A stretch of DNA of 62,041 nt from Chara braunii (lineage: Eukaryota; Streptophyta; Charophyceae; Charales; Characeae), in assembly GCA_003427395.1 (NCBI GenBank), contig BFEA01000081.1, positions 723,864-785,904 on the forward strand, read 5' to 3'. The notes below the pieces were generated by a model. That model ran no database searches. It was not told where the DNA came from and saw only the letters and a list, made by a program, of their open reading frames with translations. The position numbers and the translations under genes were made by a program. This document shows, piece by piece, positions 11,960-22,429 of this stretch (position 1 is the first letter of the stretch; every line of letters starts with the position of its first letter).

Positions 11960-13515
11960 TAGTAATCCTAAAACCCGGCCACGTATCGGGGTCAGAACTG
12001 AGATCTCTTGTGGCAGAGTTTTTCGGGGGCATGAGTGCAATTTGGCAGAGAGGGCGGACCGCCTCTGGTCATAAGGCAGGTGGCATGAGCGGGTCACTCA
12101 AGGCCGAGCGATCCATTGGTTCCGAGGACGGCGGTTTGCGGGAAGGTCCCTCCGGGGTGGGTGGGGTTCTGACGAGTCAAATCGTCGGAAGCTGCCACGT
12201 GGCGCCGGTCGTCGCGCACTTGGGTTGGGCCTCCGGAATTCCAGGGTCCTCTGATTGCCGCGTCGTCGGCAATTTCCGCAGGGCATACTAGGCCAGTATG
12301 GGGCTATGACCTTCCACGGGACGACGCTGAGTTGGTGATACGGAAGCAGAAGGCGGAAGGGAGGGAAGTTGGTGGAGATAACGACAAATCCGGGATGGGT
12401 GGAGTAGTGGGTGTGGTCCTGAGTGGGGAAATCAGAGCACCGGGGGTCGCTAGTGGTGGCGCAGTGGAACTCCCTAGGACACAGTCAATTTTCGGTTGGG
12501 CAAGGGTAGTATCTCTGTCGGAGGATTTCATCTATCCAAGGGGTGAAGTAGTCCGGGTTGTACAACAACGACTCCGAGCTCTCTAAGCGTGTCATTATGT
12601 CATCGCAGAGCTACGAGATGCCTACGAGCGGGTCTGTACCGATTGCGATCACCTCGCGCGAGCACGTGTAAGTTGCGCTTACGCAAGTTCGCACGGGATG
12701 ACTGCTCCGTCGCAGATCCGGGATGGTCGTGCCCGATCAGACTATACTTCTGCAGTCGATAGACTCTTTTGAATTTGACGAATCGGAGCACGAGGGCACG
12801 TGTAAATGCGCAGCTCAGACCACATTTACACTCGTTCTCGTGAGGCGTTCGCTGGGTCCGACATCCGAGTGTCTAATCACTCCGCAATTTTCGAGCATGC
12901 AAGATGCAACAACCACAACAACTCAATCGAAAGATAAGCGAAAACGACAACAGGATTACCGATTGCGCAAAATTCCTATCCTACTCATGAGTGCTTCAAA
13001 TACAGTAAATAAAGACAGGGGTAAGGATCCNATGGGAAATCAAATAACCAAACATGACATCCATACATTCATTCAGCAACACACACACAATGCATCTGAG
13101 ATGGAAATCGCAAACANAAGTGTGAGCAAAAACCCAAGTCCGGATTCCGAAAAACAGAAATGGGCGAATCACCCGGAGCCGAAATCAAAATTTATATACA
13201 CGAGACAGGAGGGAGAAAAGATAAAAGAAACAGCAAATCCGCGTCCATCAACCTCAACTCCCTCTTCCTCTCTCTCCTTCTCCGATGCGGACAGTCCGTC
13301 GTCGTGCACCAACCCACGAAGCCGTCACCTCGCTTAGTCCTCCCACACCCGTCAGGTTCGCCCACGCCCACAGTCTGTCGTGGCCCGCGTCAACCCCGCG
13401 CGTTTAGCACCAGCCCGTCGGGTCGCCCGACTCCTGCTCTACTCACCTCTTACTTCGCTCGTGTGCCGACCCTCTCTGATCGTGCGACCCCGAGCTTCCA
13501 ACAGCTGGTTAAGAG
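11960..13515 (-). repeat. partial 5' LTR of element 1 (R-U5 part)
   Basis: This segment is the reverse complement of LTR-A 18309 to about 19815 at high identity. It starts at the base equivalent to the predicted transcription start and stops about 150 bases before the LTR end, so it has no TATA box and no terminal CGTCACA. Two ambiguous bases (13031, 13117) sit at exactly the positions that are ambiguous in LTR-A (18794, 18708). Confidence 0.88.
12098..12596 (-). pseudogene. LTR-encoded ORF W, copy in element 1 (stop and frameshift)
   Basis: ATG at 12596 begins MTRLESSES, then PDYFTPWIDEILRQRY, an in-frame TGA, CPREFHCATTS and the conserved hydrophobic core (FPPFRLLLPYHQLSVVPW), CGNCRRRG and the basic tail (RRPNPSARRPAPRG). 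A TGA in the N-terminal third and one frameshift before the CGNC motif break it. The intact form is at 40689-41180. No known family is recognised. Confidence 0.7.
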
Positions 13516-14660
13516 CAGTGAAGTCAGATAATGAGAGGGTGAGAGGGAGATGGTGGACTGAGAAGAGGAAGAAGAAGAACTCTCTCTCCCTGTTATGAGC
13601 CAAGTACTAACCTGTGAAGTTGGCGCTGTGCTGCAGGTACCTCGAAGACGAAGCTGGAGCAACGACGCTGCAGGTAAGTGCCTCTGGCCTCCGCCCAATC
13701 TCTCTCTCTCTCTAGTGCTATCCTAGCTATGGCGCCCAGCGCTGGAGACTACAACTACCTACTGCGCCCAACACTGAAGACTAAAGGCTAACGCTACTAC
13801 TCCTGCAGCGCTCCCTCAGGAGTGCTGCTGCCGAATCCTGAAAACTACTACTGCCTCCTGCCTCCCCGTGAAGTGCATGGAAAGTCCCTATGTACTACCT
13901 CGGCCTGCCTCCTGACTGCCTGAAGGGCGAGTCAGGCCGAGGAGGCTTCTCTTGCCACTGCCGAAGTGTGCCAGGGGCTGGTGCTGCAGCAGCTGCTGAG
14001 GCTGGCGTGGGAACAGGCTAAGAATAGCCTGTTCCCGAAACCCTGGTTCGGTGCCTGAGTTTCAGGGCCGGTCGTTCTGATGAACGACCGAAAATGGCCC
14101 TTCGTTTGAGGCTAAAACGGTTGTTGCCATTTTTAGTCTGAAACGACACAGGGAATGTAGGCCCCTGTTTTCAGGCTTTCGGGCTGAACAGTCACAGGGC
14201 CTGTAGGCCCTGGTTTTCAGGCTTTTAGCCTGAATTTCAGGTTTTCAGCCTAAAGGACGCAGGGCCTGGAAAATGGCCCTCGTGTGCAGGCGCAGCATGT
14301 AACATGCAGGCGCGTGTGAGGTGAAGGAGAGGCGCTGCTGGGCAGTAGAGCGCAAGCAGCCACAGCCGGGCTGCAGGGCGCTAGGGTGGGAGAGGGCGAC
14401 CAGTGGTCTTCAGGAAGGAGGCGAAGTGTGGGTGGACAGGGTCTGATGAGGGGAGACGAGATACGTACCTGGTGCAAGAGAGAGGTCGGCTATGGTGTTG
14501 ACGTCATGTACGTTGGTCTTCGAGAGTCGAAGTGAGCCTGTTGCGAGAATGCTGATGTAGGTAGGATACTCCAGCAGTGTAGGCTGGGCGCTGGGCGCCA
14601 GACACAGAAGAGCGACTTTGGATACTGTGTTGGTGTGGCCTGAGGGCTTAAACATTGGCT
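13516..14660. repeat. non-coding segment with a cluster of short perfect hairpins (14005-14275)
   Basis: No gene is seen. Between about 14005 and 14275 there is a run of small inverted repeats: 12-bp arms at 14009-14020/14025-14036 with an AGAA loop; 9-bp arms at 14069-14077/14082-14090 with a TGAT loop; 7-bp arms at 14195-14201/14206-14212 with a TGTA loop; and several CAGGCT-TTT-AGCCTG types. The motif TTTCAGGC recurs throughout. Confidence 0.65.
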
Positions 14661-14765
14661 CATTACTTCATTGTATTGCTCTTGTATGGATGGAATCTTG
14701 AAGAATTTGTACTCTCTGCTTGGACACGAGTACTTGGACATCTGTGTGGTTTCACAACTTGGCTT

Positions 14766-15322
<557 letters not shown>

Positions 15323-15661
15323 CCCGCGCGTGTGAGAGAGAAAAGAGAGAGCACTCAAATTCACTCACTCAATCAATCAATCCATCGGATTTTTTAGTTT
15401 TTCTTTTTCCCCTTTCAATCAATCAATCATAATCAAGCAATCTATCAATTTATTTTTCCTTCGTTTTTCTAGCCCCATGTGAAATCCCCCCCAAAACAAC
15501 CCCCCTTAATTTCTGTTTTTTGGGCCAACGTCGCCCGAGTCACAACCGATGTTCAAAATCGGCAGAAAGAGCACGTCTCAGCAAGTTTGTCACAGACTAA
15601 GTTCTAAAAGGCATTTGAAACTTACGCCTGCAGTAATGAGAGTGTGGTAGTTTCATAGAGG

Positions 15662-15922
15662 CACTCGAGTCATGAATGGTACCGGTCCATTCCCAGGTAC
15701 CAGGCAGATCGACCTTTTCGGACAGAGGATGGGACAAGGTACCAGCCTTCTCGAACAATGAGGGACACCGGCATTTCCAACCGTTCCATCTGTGTTCCCA
15801 GTGCTTCCCATAACGTCTGGACCACCACCACGGACGACGTCGACCTCGACGGGATCCGAGCTTTCCAGCACGAGCCGGCGGTGGTGCTCCCTGAACTCAT
15901 CTTCTTCCCCCGTCCTCAATGA
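15662..15922 (+). pseudogene. accessory ORF X, C-terminal part (element 3)
   Basis: The frame that ends with TGA at 15920-15922 is open back to at least 15662 and its end (NVW, DLDGIRAF, PAVVLPELIFFPRPQ) aligns with the end of ORF X in element 2 (NVW, DLGDIRRS, PVAILTLVPFPRPQ). The stop overlaps the ORF Y start as ATGA, as in element 2. The N-terminal two thirds are missing or unrecognisable. Confidence 0.55.
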
Positions 15923-16776
15923 ACCCATCCCCAATCTCCACTTTCGGCCTCCCCTCCTTCTTTCCCACCTTCTGGCAGTCTGGAGTCCATCCGCAACTCT
16001 CCTTTTGTCTAGAATCACTCGCTGTCCCCCTCCTCGATCCCCAGCAATGGCTTGCGCAGCTGGCCGACGATCTCCCACTTGAGATCGTCTCGCAGAGCGA
16101 CGATAGCCCAGTCCCGCACGTTCTCACGTGGACCTTGGCGCCATATCTTCAGTGGTCGGCGTGCTTGGAGGAACTGGGAGGGGGCCGCAACCAACCGTCA
16201 CGACATGGTTATCTGGACCCGCACGAGATAGTCGACCTCGCCTTCTTTTAAGATCGGACGACTTCCGAGAATGAGGAGGTAGAGATTGAAGCGGAAGAAG
16301 AAGAAGAAGCCGAAGAAGAGGCCGACGAGGAAGAAACTCCCGAAGAGGGGAGTTACAGTGAGCACAGCGAAGGGGAGCAAAGTGAGGAGAAGGAGGAAGA
16401 AGAACAAGGCGACGAAGAAGAAGAAGAAGATCAGGAGGAGCTGGAAGAGTCGGAGTGGGAAGGATTCGAGGAGGAAGTGCGTGACGAGGCTCGGACGCAG
16501 GCCCAGGCGCAGAAGAGGGAAGAGATCGCGGCCGGGAAGCGACAGTTGGAATTCGCTAGCGCATCCGGTCAGCCGCGCACCAACGATCCGGCCGGAGATC
16601 CGGAGCCACCTAAGCCAGAGGATGGAGAGACAGCTGCCGAGACTTCGGCCGCACCGGCAAGGCGGCGACGAAGTCGATCCCCCTCCCCCTCCGCCACCGA
16701 CCGCCCACCAACTCGTCCACGTACCGATGAGGGGCATCGGGCTTCGTCCCCGGTCGTTATCCCGCCGTCCCCTTGA
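15919..16776 (+). pseudogene. accessory ORF Y, acidic then Arg/Ser-rich protein (element 3; one in-frame stop)
   Basis: 286 codons from ATG 15919 to TGA 16774-16776, with one in-frame TAA at 16249. The N-terminal domain (STFGLPSFFPTFWQS, LQWSACLEELG) matches ORF Y of element 2, but about 40 residues present there are deleted here. After the TAA comes a long Glu/Asp run (about 16265-16460), a charged helix-like stretch (QKREEIAAGKRQLEFAS) and an RRRRSRSPSPS tail that looks like a nuclear localisation or nucleic-acid binding segment. The same architecture in two diverged elements supports a real protein. Function unknown. Confidence 0.75.
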
Positions 16777-17254
16777 CCACCTCTCTTTCTGCCAGATTAC
16801 CACTCGCGTCACCTTCCCCGACAATCCCTTCCCCATCGATACCTTCCGCTTTTTCTACACTACCCGCCTCGCTGTCACTATTCATCCCCACCCTTCCACC
16901 CGATGCGCCCTCCCTGTCTTCTACCTCCATATCCTTTCCCTTAGTGCCGCGTGGTGAGGTCACAATATGATCGAGGTATACTGCATGATTACGGGGACTA
17001 TCCCCGCATGCGAGAACCACGATCACTTCCGCGCGGCCCTTTTCCGAACCTTTACCACCCTCTACCCCGATTACCTCGCGTCCCTCCCTCACACTGGCAA
17101 CCGATTCCCCTGCTTTCACCGGATCGTTCGCTATCAGGAACTCCTGAAGATGGTGGCCGGAATGGAGAGCTTCCTTCCCCCGCTACCTATCAACCCTCCC
17201 CCTCGCCATCCCTCCATGTACCGTCTCCCTTTTCCCCTCCCTGGCACTCGCTGA
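16727..17254 (+). pseudogene. accessory ORF Z (element 3; one in-frame stop)
   Basis: ATG 16727 lies inside the end of ORF Y in another frame, at the same place as in element 2 (61007), with MRGIGLRPRSLSRRPLD against MRAIGLRPRTLSCRPLD. The frame runs 176 codons to TGA at 17252-17254, broken once by TGA at 16955-16957. Conserved words with element 2: FYTTRLAVTIHPHPS/FYSTRLLVTVHPHAS, HILSLSAAW/HILLFSAAW, VEVYC/IEVYC, TGTIPAC, FRAAL, PSMYRL. No known domain. Conservation in two overlapping frames (Y tail and Z head) is notable. Confidence 0.72.
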
Positions 17255-18279
17255 TGTAGGACTGATGGGCACGCGTCATGACAACGACACGTGTAATCCC
17301 CTCCTTGGATTGTCAATGGCCCTCCCTGAGGAATTAGTAGTAGAGTTGTGTTGCCACGTTGGACGACGTCCACACTCATTCGAACGGTAAGTGGCATAGA
17401 GAGAAGAGCTCCGCGTGTCGATCGATTAGAGACATTGACACGTGTCAACAACCAAGCACGAGCTTGCTAATATTGGAACCCCCTAGGCGTCACATATGTG
17501 ACGAACCACTTTTTGTAGCGCGCGAATTTCTGCGCGATTGCAATGAGGGGTCCTAAGCTGGGAAGGTTGGGCTAATTACGGGAGATCGGGATCGGTGGGA
17601 AATTGCATCAGTACCCTCGCTTCTTCGTCTTTTTCGTCGTCTCCTTTTTCGATGGTGGGGTTCAAAACTGGGCGTGTCCCGAGACGTGTGATTGGTCGGT
17701 TGAATGGCTGGCGCGCTGTCATGCGCGCAATTAATAATTGTTAACGTCGTTTCTATTGTTTGGTTTTGGAATTTGGGCGCGGACATCGCACGGGAATTTG
17801 CTTCGTTCCTTTTGAATTTCTTTTTGAATCCTTTTTCGAATTTTGTCGAGCCCCGATGGATCTCGGAATTTCGGACTTTCTTTCCGGAACTTAGGCTTTT
17901 TGCTTTTTCGCATTAGATAGGAGTTTAGGAAATTTGTAATTAGGACTTTCTTTTGCCGCGCGGCGCCTTTTGCTTACGCGCTTCTTTATGCGGCCGCAAC
18001 GGAATTCTGATTAGTCGGCGCCTTTAATCGGGTGTGTAACTGTAATTTTTGGCTGGCGTCATTGTAACTGTATCTTTCTTCTTGTGCTTCGTCTTTCCCG
18101 CCCTTCTTCTCTTTCTTTTGCTGCGTTCTAGGTAGCCACGGTCTGCATGATCGGATCGATGCGTGGAGAGTGGCTACGTCCCCCACGCCGCGGTCCCGTC
18201 ATTCAAGACACAGGCGCTCCCTCTCTTATCTTCTTTCTAAATCCTTGTAATTCCGTGTTCTTCGCGCATGCATGCACGC

Positions 18280-18286
18280 TATAAAT
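18280..18286 (+). promoter_or_regulatory. LTR-A TATA box
   Basis: TATAAAT in the context GCATGCACGCTATAAATTTCG, conserved in LTR-B (39765), LTR-C (44238-44244, minus) and element 2 (52099). The expected start lies 25-32 bases on, at about 18305-18315, which is where the homology with element 1 begins. Confidence 0.75.
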
Positions 18287-19229
18287 TTCGGCTGCGCGAT
18301 TAGTTAGCTCTCTTAACCAGTTGTTGGAAGCTCGGGGTTACACGATTAGAGAGGGTCGGCACACGAGCGAAGTAAGAGGTGAGTAGAGCAGGAGTCAGGC
18401 GACCCAACGGGCTGGTGCCAAACGCACGGGGTTGATGCGGGCCACGGCAGACTGTGGGCGCGGGCGAACCTGACGGGTGTGGGAGGACTAAGCGGGGTGA
18501 TGGCTTCGTGGGTTGGTGCGAGACGACGGACTGTCTGCATCGGAGAAGGAGAGAGAGGAAGAGGGAGTTGAGGTTGATGGACGCGGATTTGCTGTTTCTT
18601 TTATCTTTTCTCCCTCCTGTCTCGTGTATATAAATTTTGATTTCGGCTCCGGGTGATTCGCCCATTTCTGTTTTTCGGAATCCGGACTTGGGTTTTTGCT
18701 CACACTTNTGTTTGCGATTTCCATCTCAGATGCATTGTGTGTGTGTTGCTGAATGAATGTATGGATGTCATGTTTGGTTATTTGATTTCCCATNGGATCC
18801 TTACCCCTGTCTTTATTTACTGTATTTGAAGCACTCATGAGTAGGATAGGAATTTTGCGCAATCGGTAATCCTGTTGTCGTTTTCGCTTATCTTTCGATT
18901 GAGTTGTTGTGGTTGTTGCATCTTGCATGCTCGAAAATTGCGGAGTGATTAGACACTCGGATGTCGGACCCAGCGAACGCCGTGCGAGAACGAGTGTAAA
19001 TGTGGTTTGAGCTGCGCATTTACACGTGCCCCCGTGCTCCGATTCGTCAAATTCAAAAGAGTCCATCGACTGCAGAAGTATAGTCTGATCGGGCACGGCC
19101 ATCCCGGATCTGCGACGGAGCAGTCATCCCGTGCGAACTCGCGTAAGCGTGACTTACACGTGCTCGCGCGTGGTGATCGCAATCGGTACAGACCCGCTCA
19201 TAGGCATCTCGTAGCTCTGCGATGACATA

Positions 19230-19724
19230 ATGACACGCTCAGAGAGCTCGGAGTCGTTGTTGTACGACCCGGACTACTTCACCCTTGGATAGATGAAATT
19301 CTCCGACGAAGATACCCTTGCCTAACCAAGAATCAACTGTGTCCTAGGGAGTTCCACTGCGCCACCACTGGCGACCCCCGGTGCTCTGATTTCCCCACTC
19401 AGGACCACACCCACTACTTCACCCGTCCCAGATTTGTCGTTATCTCCACCAGCTTCCCTCCCTTCCGCCTTCTGCTTCCGTATTACCAACTCAGTGTCGT
19501 CCCCGTGGAAGGCCATAACCCCATACTGGCACAGTACGCCCTGCGGAAATTGCCGACGACGCGGCGATCAGAGGACCTCGGAATTCCGGAGGCCCAACCC
19601 AAACGCGCGACGACCGGCGCCACGTGGCAGCTTCCGACGGCCTGACTCGTCAGAACCCCACCCACCCGAGAGGGACCTTCCCGCAAACCGCCGTCCTCAG
19701 AACCAATGGCTTGCCCGGCCTTGA
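19230..19724 (+). pseudogene. LTR-encoded ORF W, copy in LTR-A (frameshifted)
   Basis: ATG 19230 starts MTRSESSES and reaches DPDYFT, where one C is missing relative to the inverted copy at 20487-20164, shifting the frame into a stop. The downstream core and the basic tail ending at 19724 are still recognisable. Non-functional copy of the protein seen intact at 40689-41180. Confidence 0.7.
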
Positions 19725-19936
19725 GTGACCCGCGCATGCCACCTGCCTTATGACCAGAGGCGGTCCGCCCTCTCCGCCAAATTGCACTCGTGCCCCCGAA
19801 AAACTCTGCCACAGGAGATCTCAGTTCTGACCTAGGACTCCACCCCCACTTTCCCAAAAATCATTGGCACACCCCTTTTCTCACTTCCAGGCCCACATCC
19901 TACTCCGATCAGGAAGTCGCGCTGGGCGTGAGGTTG

Positions 19937-20532
19937 GTGTGCTAAGGATTTTTGGGAAAGTGGGGGTGGAGTCCCAGGTTAGAACTGAGATCTCATGTGG
20001 CAGAGTTTTTCGAGGGCACGAGTGCAATTTGGCGGAGAGGGCGGACCGCCTCTGGTCATAAGGCAGGTGGCATGAGCGGGTCACTCAAGGTCGGGCGAGT
20101 TATTGGTTCCGAGGACGGCGGTTTCCGGGAAGGTCCCTTCGGGGTGGGTGGTTTTTTGACGACTCAGGCCGTCGGAAGCTGCCACGTGGCGCCGGTCGTC
20201 GCGCATTTGGGTTGGGCCTCCGGAATTCCGGGGTTCTGAAGCAGAAGGCGGAAGGGAGGGAAGTTGGTGAAGATAACGACAAATCCGGGATGGGTGAAGT
20301 AGTGGGTGTGGTCCTGAGTGGGGAAATCAGAGCACCGGTGGTTGCTAGTGGTGGCGCAGTGGAACTCCGTAGGACACAATCGATTCTCGGTTAGGCAAGG
20401 GTATCTCTGTCGGAGGATTTCATCTATCCAAGGGGTGAAGTAGTCCGGGTCGTACAACAACGATTCCGAGCTCTCTGAGCGTGTCATTATGTCATCGCAG
20501 AGCTAGGAGATGCCTACGAGCGGGTCTGTACA
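19937..20532 (-). repeat. inverted LTR fragment abutting LTR-A
   Basis: From 19937 the sequence is the reverse complement of the LTR end region (compare 19795-19875), so LTR-A and this piece form a large inverted repeat with almost no spacer. It has an internal deletion at about 20236 and stops at 20532 (GCGGGTCTGTAC), where a TG-rich stretch begins. It includes a W-frame fragment, 20487-20164, with the conserved start MTRSESSESLLYDPDYFTP and open through FPPFRLLL. Confidence 0.85.
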
Positions 20533-20996
20533 CTGTGTGTGTATGTGTATGTGTGTGTGTGAGATAGAGAGAGAGACATAAAGAGGGCATCGTCACACCA
20601 CACCTGAAAAGTGCAAAATGAGAATGAATTTTCCGCTAGAACATGGCCAGATGCGTCTGCCACGTTTTGTCACATTTCGACAGTGGTATGGCGATGCCCA
20701 CGGACCGCCTGCACCGCGGATGGACCGCCAAACAGTGGCAAACACTGGTGTGCCTGCATCTGGCCGTCGTCGCAGAAAGTTCGTTCCGACCCAAAAAAAT
20801 TGCAAAAAAAAAGTTGTCTTTTCTGTCTTTTGTTTTTTCTTTTGTCTTTTTTTCTTTGTTTTTTTTTCGGACCCACGAAAAAAAAAATGCAAATTCACAA
20901 CAAAAAAAAAAAGTCTGAAAAACGATTTTTATTTTTTTTTTAAAACAAAACGAAAACAAAAGGCAAAAAAGGAAATAAAACGACATGCGTGAACGG

Positions 20997-21088
<92 letters not shown>

Positions 21089-21709
21089 AGATAAAAGAAA
21101 TAAATAAAATTTAAAATAAATAATAAAACACAACAATACGAAACAAAATGACATTTTTTTTTTTTTTTTTTTAAGAATACGAAAAAAAAGGGGGGCAAGA
21201 CACAAACCGACACGAAAATGTTATCCGGAGGTGGGCGTGTCAAGATATTCATCCGCATCGACGCCCGCCGTGTACCCGGCCCCGTGGGCGCGCTCTCTCG
21301 TTTAGTGGCGCGCTATGAACAATTCGATACGTGCGCCACTCTGCACGCCCACCGGCCCTCGATCGGCTTCATCCGTCGGGCCGCACCACAACTTCAATTC
21401 GATTCAGGCGCTCAGCGGACCATCGACCTCCCCCCCTCCGGCCAATGCTGCTTAAGGGGTAGGATATTTTAGTTGTACCTATAATTTAGTATATCGTTAG
21501 TAGTGGCCATACACTACATACCTTTGTGTTCTATACAACTATTTATATAGGGAGACATGCACTTTTTCAATTTGGAAAAGAGTGAGGTGTGGGGTGTCAT
21601 ATGATGGGTATCTCTCGTGAGTGTCACGGGAAGGAGAGGAGTGTGTGGATTTGAGGACAGTTCATGCTGCTTTAATTGAAATTTTTGTACGAGGACGCGA
21701 TGTAAGAGT

Positions 21710-21741
<32 letters not shown>

Positions 21742-22073
21742 TCTTGGTTGTCTACTAGAAGGGGGGGAACGAGTATCCCCCACTAGTAGTAGCCACCAAG
21801 TGCTCCATCTATTGGTCGGGAGCGGCACCTGCTGGACAACGGGTCCTGCGTCTCTTTTATATTCAGAAAGAACTCGTTGTCTAGATTGTTGTGTTGTGCC
21901 AACTAATTACCCTATACTCTTGGGGTTTTAGTTGTGAGCTAAATTTGCCTCTTCAACCCTTCTTTGGGGCCGCCTGTTTCTATCTATCTTCTTAGACATT
22001 CTTCAAACTCTTAACTCTCAGGCTTGTCGTCCTCCCCCTTTGTTAGTCAGTCCTGCTTTGGAACAGCAATTTC
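20533..22073. other. A/T-tract-rich non-coding DNA
   Basis: No gene seen. A 90-base run of A lies at 20997-21086, preceded by many shorter A and T runs (20800-20960), and a 26-base T run at 21713-21738. The A90 tract could be the tail of a retroposed RNA, but the sequence upstream (20600-20990) matches nothing I recognise. Apparent Phe/Lys-rich frames are artefacts. Confidence 0.5.
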
Positions 22074-22394
22074 GTCAAAACGGACATATTTTATTTTTGA
22101 ACGAAATTGAAACCTCATAAATTAGAGAGATTTAGGTGGAAATTTCAAGCTCTTGAGGGTCCGGCGTCCTTAAAACGCCGGACCCGTTGGATGTATCTGG
22201 ACTTAGCTGGAGTCCAGGGGGTACGGCGTTCTGAAAACGCCTTATCCCCCTGGATGTATCTGGACTTAGTTTGCATCCAGGGGGTAGGGCGTTATCAGAA
22301 CGCCGTACCCCCTGGAGCTGAAAATATCGACCTAAATCGGGCCAATTTTTTAGTTTTCAATTTCGTTCAAAAAATAAAATATGTCCGTTTTGAC
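22074..22394. mobile_element. foldback (MITE-like) element with three internal hairpins
   Basis: Ends are inverted repeats of 39 and 40 bases (22074-22112 and 22355-22394) starting GTCAAAACGGACATATTTTA and differing by a single A. Pairing continues inwards (GATTTAGGT near 22129 with ACCTAAATC near 22330). The middle holds three hairpins: 22157-22185 (11-bp arms), 22214-22253 and 22277-22315 (arms CCAGGGGG/CCCCCTGG), separated by two copies of GGATGTATCTGGACTTAG. No coding capacity and no obvious target duplication. Confidence 0.85.
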
Positions 22395-22429
22395 AAGGCG
22401 GCTTCTCGTCTATTATTCCTTGTTCCCTT

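Larger units (their letters stand above)
5580..13515 (-). mobile_element. Ty3/gypsy LTR retrotransposon, element 1 (degenerate, truncated at both ends)
   Basis: On the minus strand the order is partial 5' LTR, gag, protease, reverse transcriptase, RNase H, PHD-like module, integrase and ORF X. Protease-RT-RNaseH-integrase order is that of Ty3/gypsy. The 5' LTR part begins at about 13515, at the place corresponding to the predicted transcription start in the related LTR-A (LTR-A 18309), so U3 and the TATA box are missing. LTR sequence runs down to about 11960 and the last LTR segment plus primer-binding site are also missing. The 3' end stops within ORF X. Several frameshifts and stops separate the domains, so the copy is not coding-competent. 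Confidence 0.92.
15662..19936 (+). mobile_element. Ty3/gypsy element 3: 3' accessory region plus LTR-A
   Basis: Only the part downstream of integrase is present: the C-terminal part of ORF X, ORFs Y and Z, about 240 bases of non-coding DNA, then the LTR starting TGTGACG at 17497. No polypurine tract is recognisable just upstream of the LTR. The LTR is cut at 19936, eight bases before the expected CGTCACA end, by an inverted LTR piece. Gag and pol are absent; sequence between 15320 and 15660 is not recognisable. Confidence 0.8.
17497..19936 (+). repeat. LTR-A (3' LTR of element 3, last bases missing)
   Basis: Starts TGTGACGAACC like LTR-B (38980), LTR-C and element 2 (51180). It carries a TATA box at 18280, the leader hairpin at 18994-19025 and ORF W from 19230. 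It ends at GTGAGGTTGG (19936) where LTR-B continues with GCGTCACA. Immediately left of its start is CGTCACA followed by TA, giving the palindrome CGTCACATATGTGACG (17488-17503). Confidence 0.88.

Noticed and set aside
12723-13337. 204-residue plus-strand frame, with a near-identical counterpart at 19102-18488 minus
   Set aside because: It is antisense to the LTR leader and is absent as a frame in LTR-B and LTR-C, so its openness is shared by recent common descent only.
16198-16836. 212-residue minus-strand Phe/Leu-rich frame
   Set aside because: Shadow of the Glu-rich run of ORF Y.
20636-21258. Phe-rich minus-strand frames over 20636-21258
   Set aside because: They translate homopolymer A/T runs.
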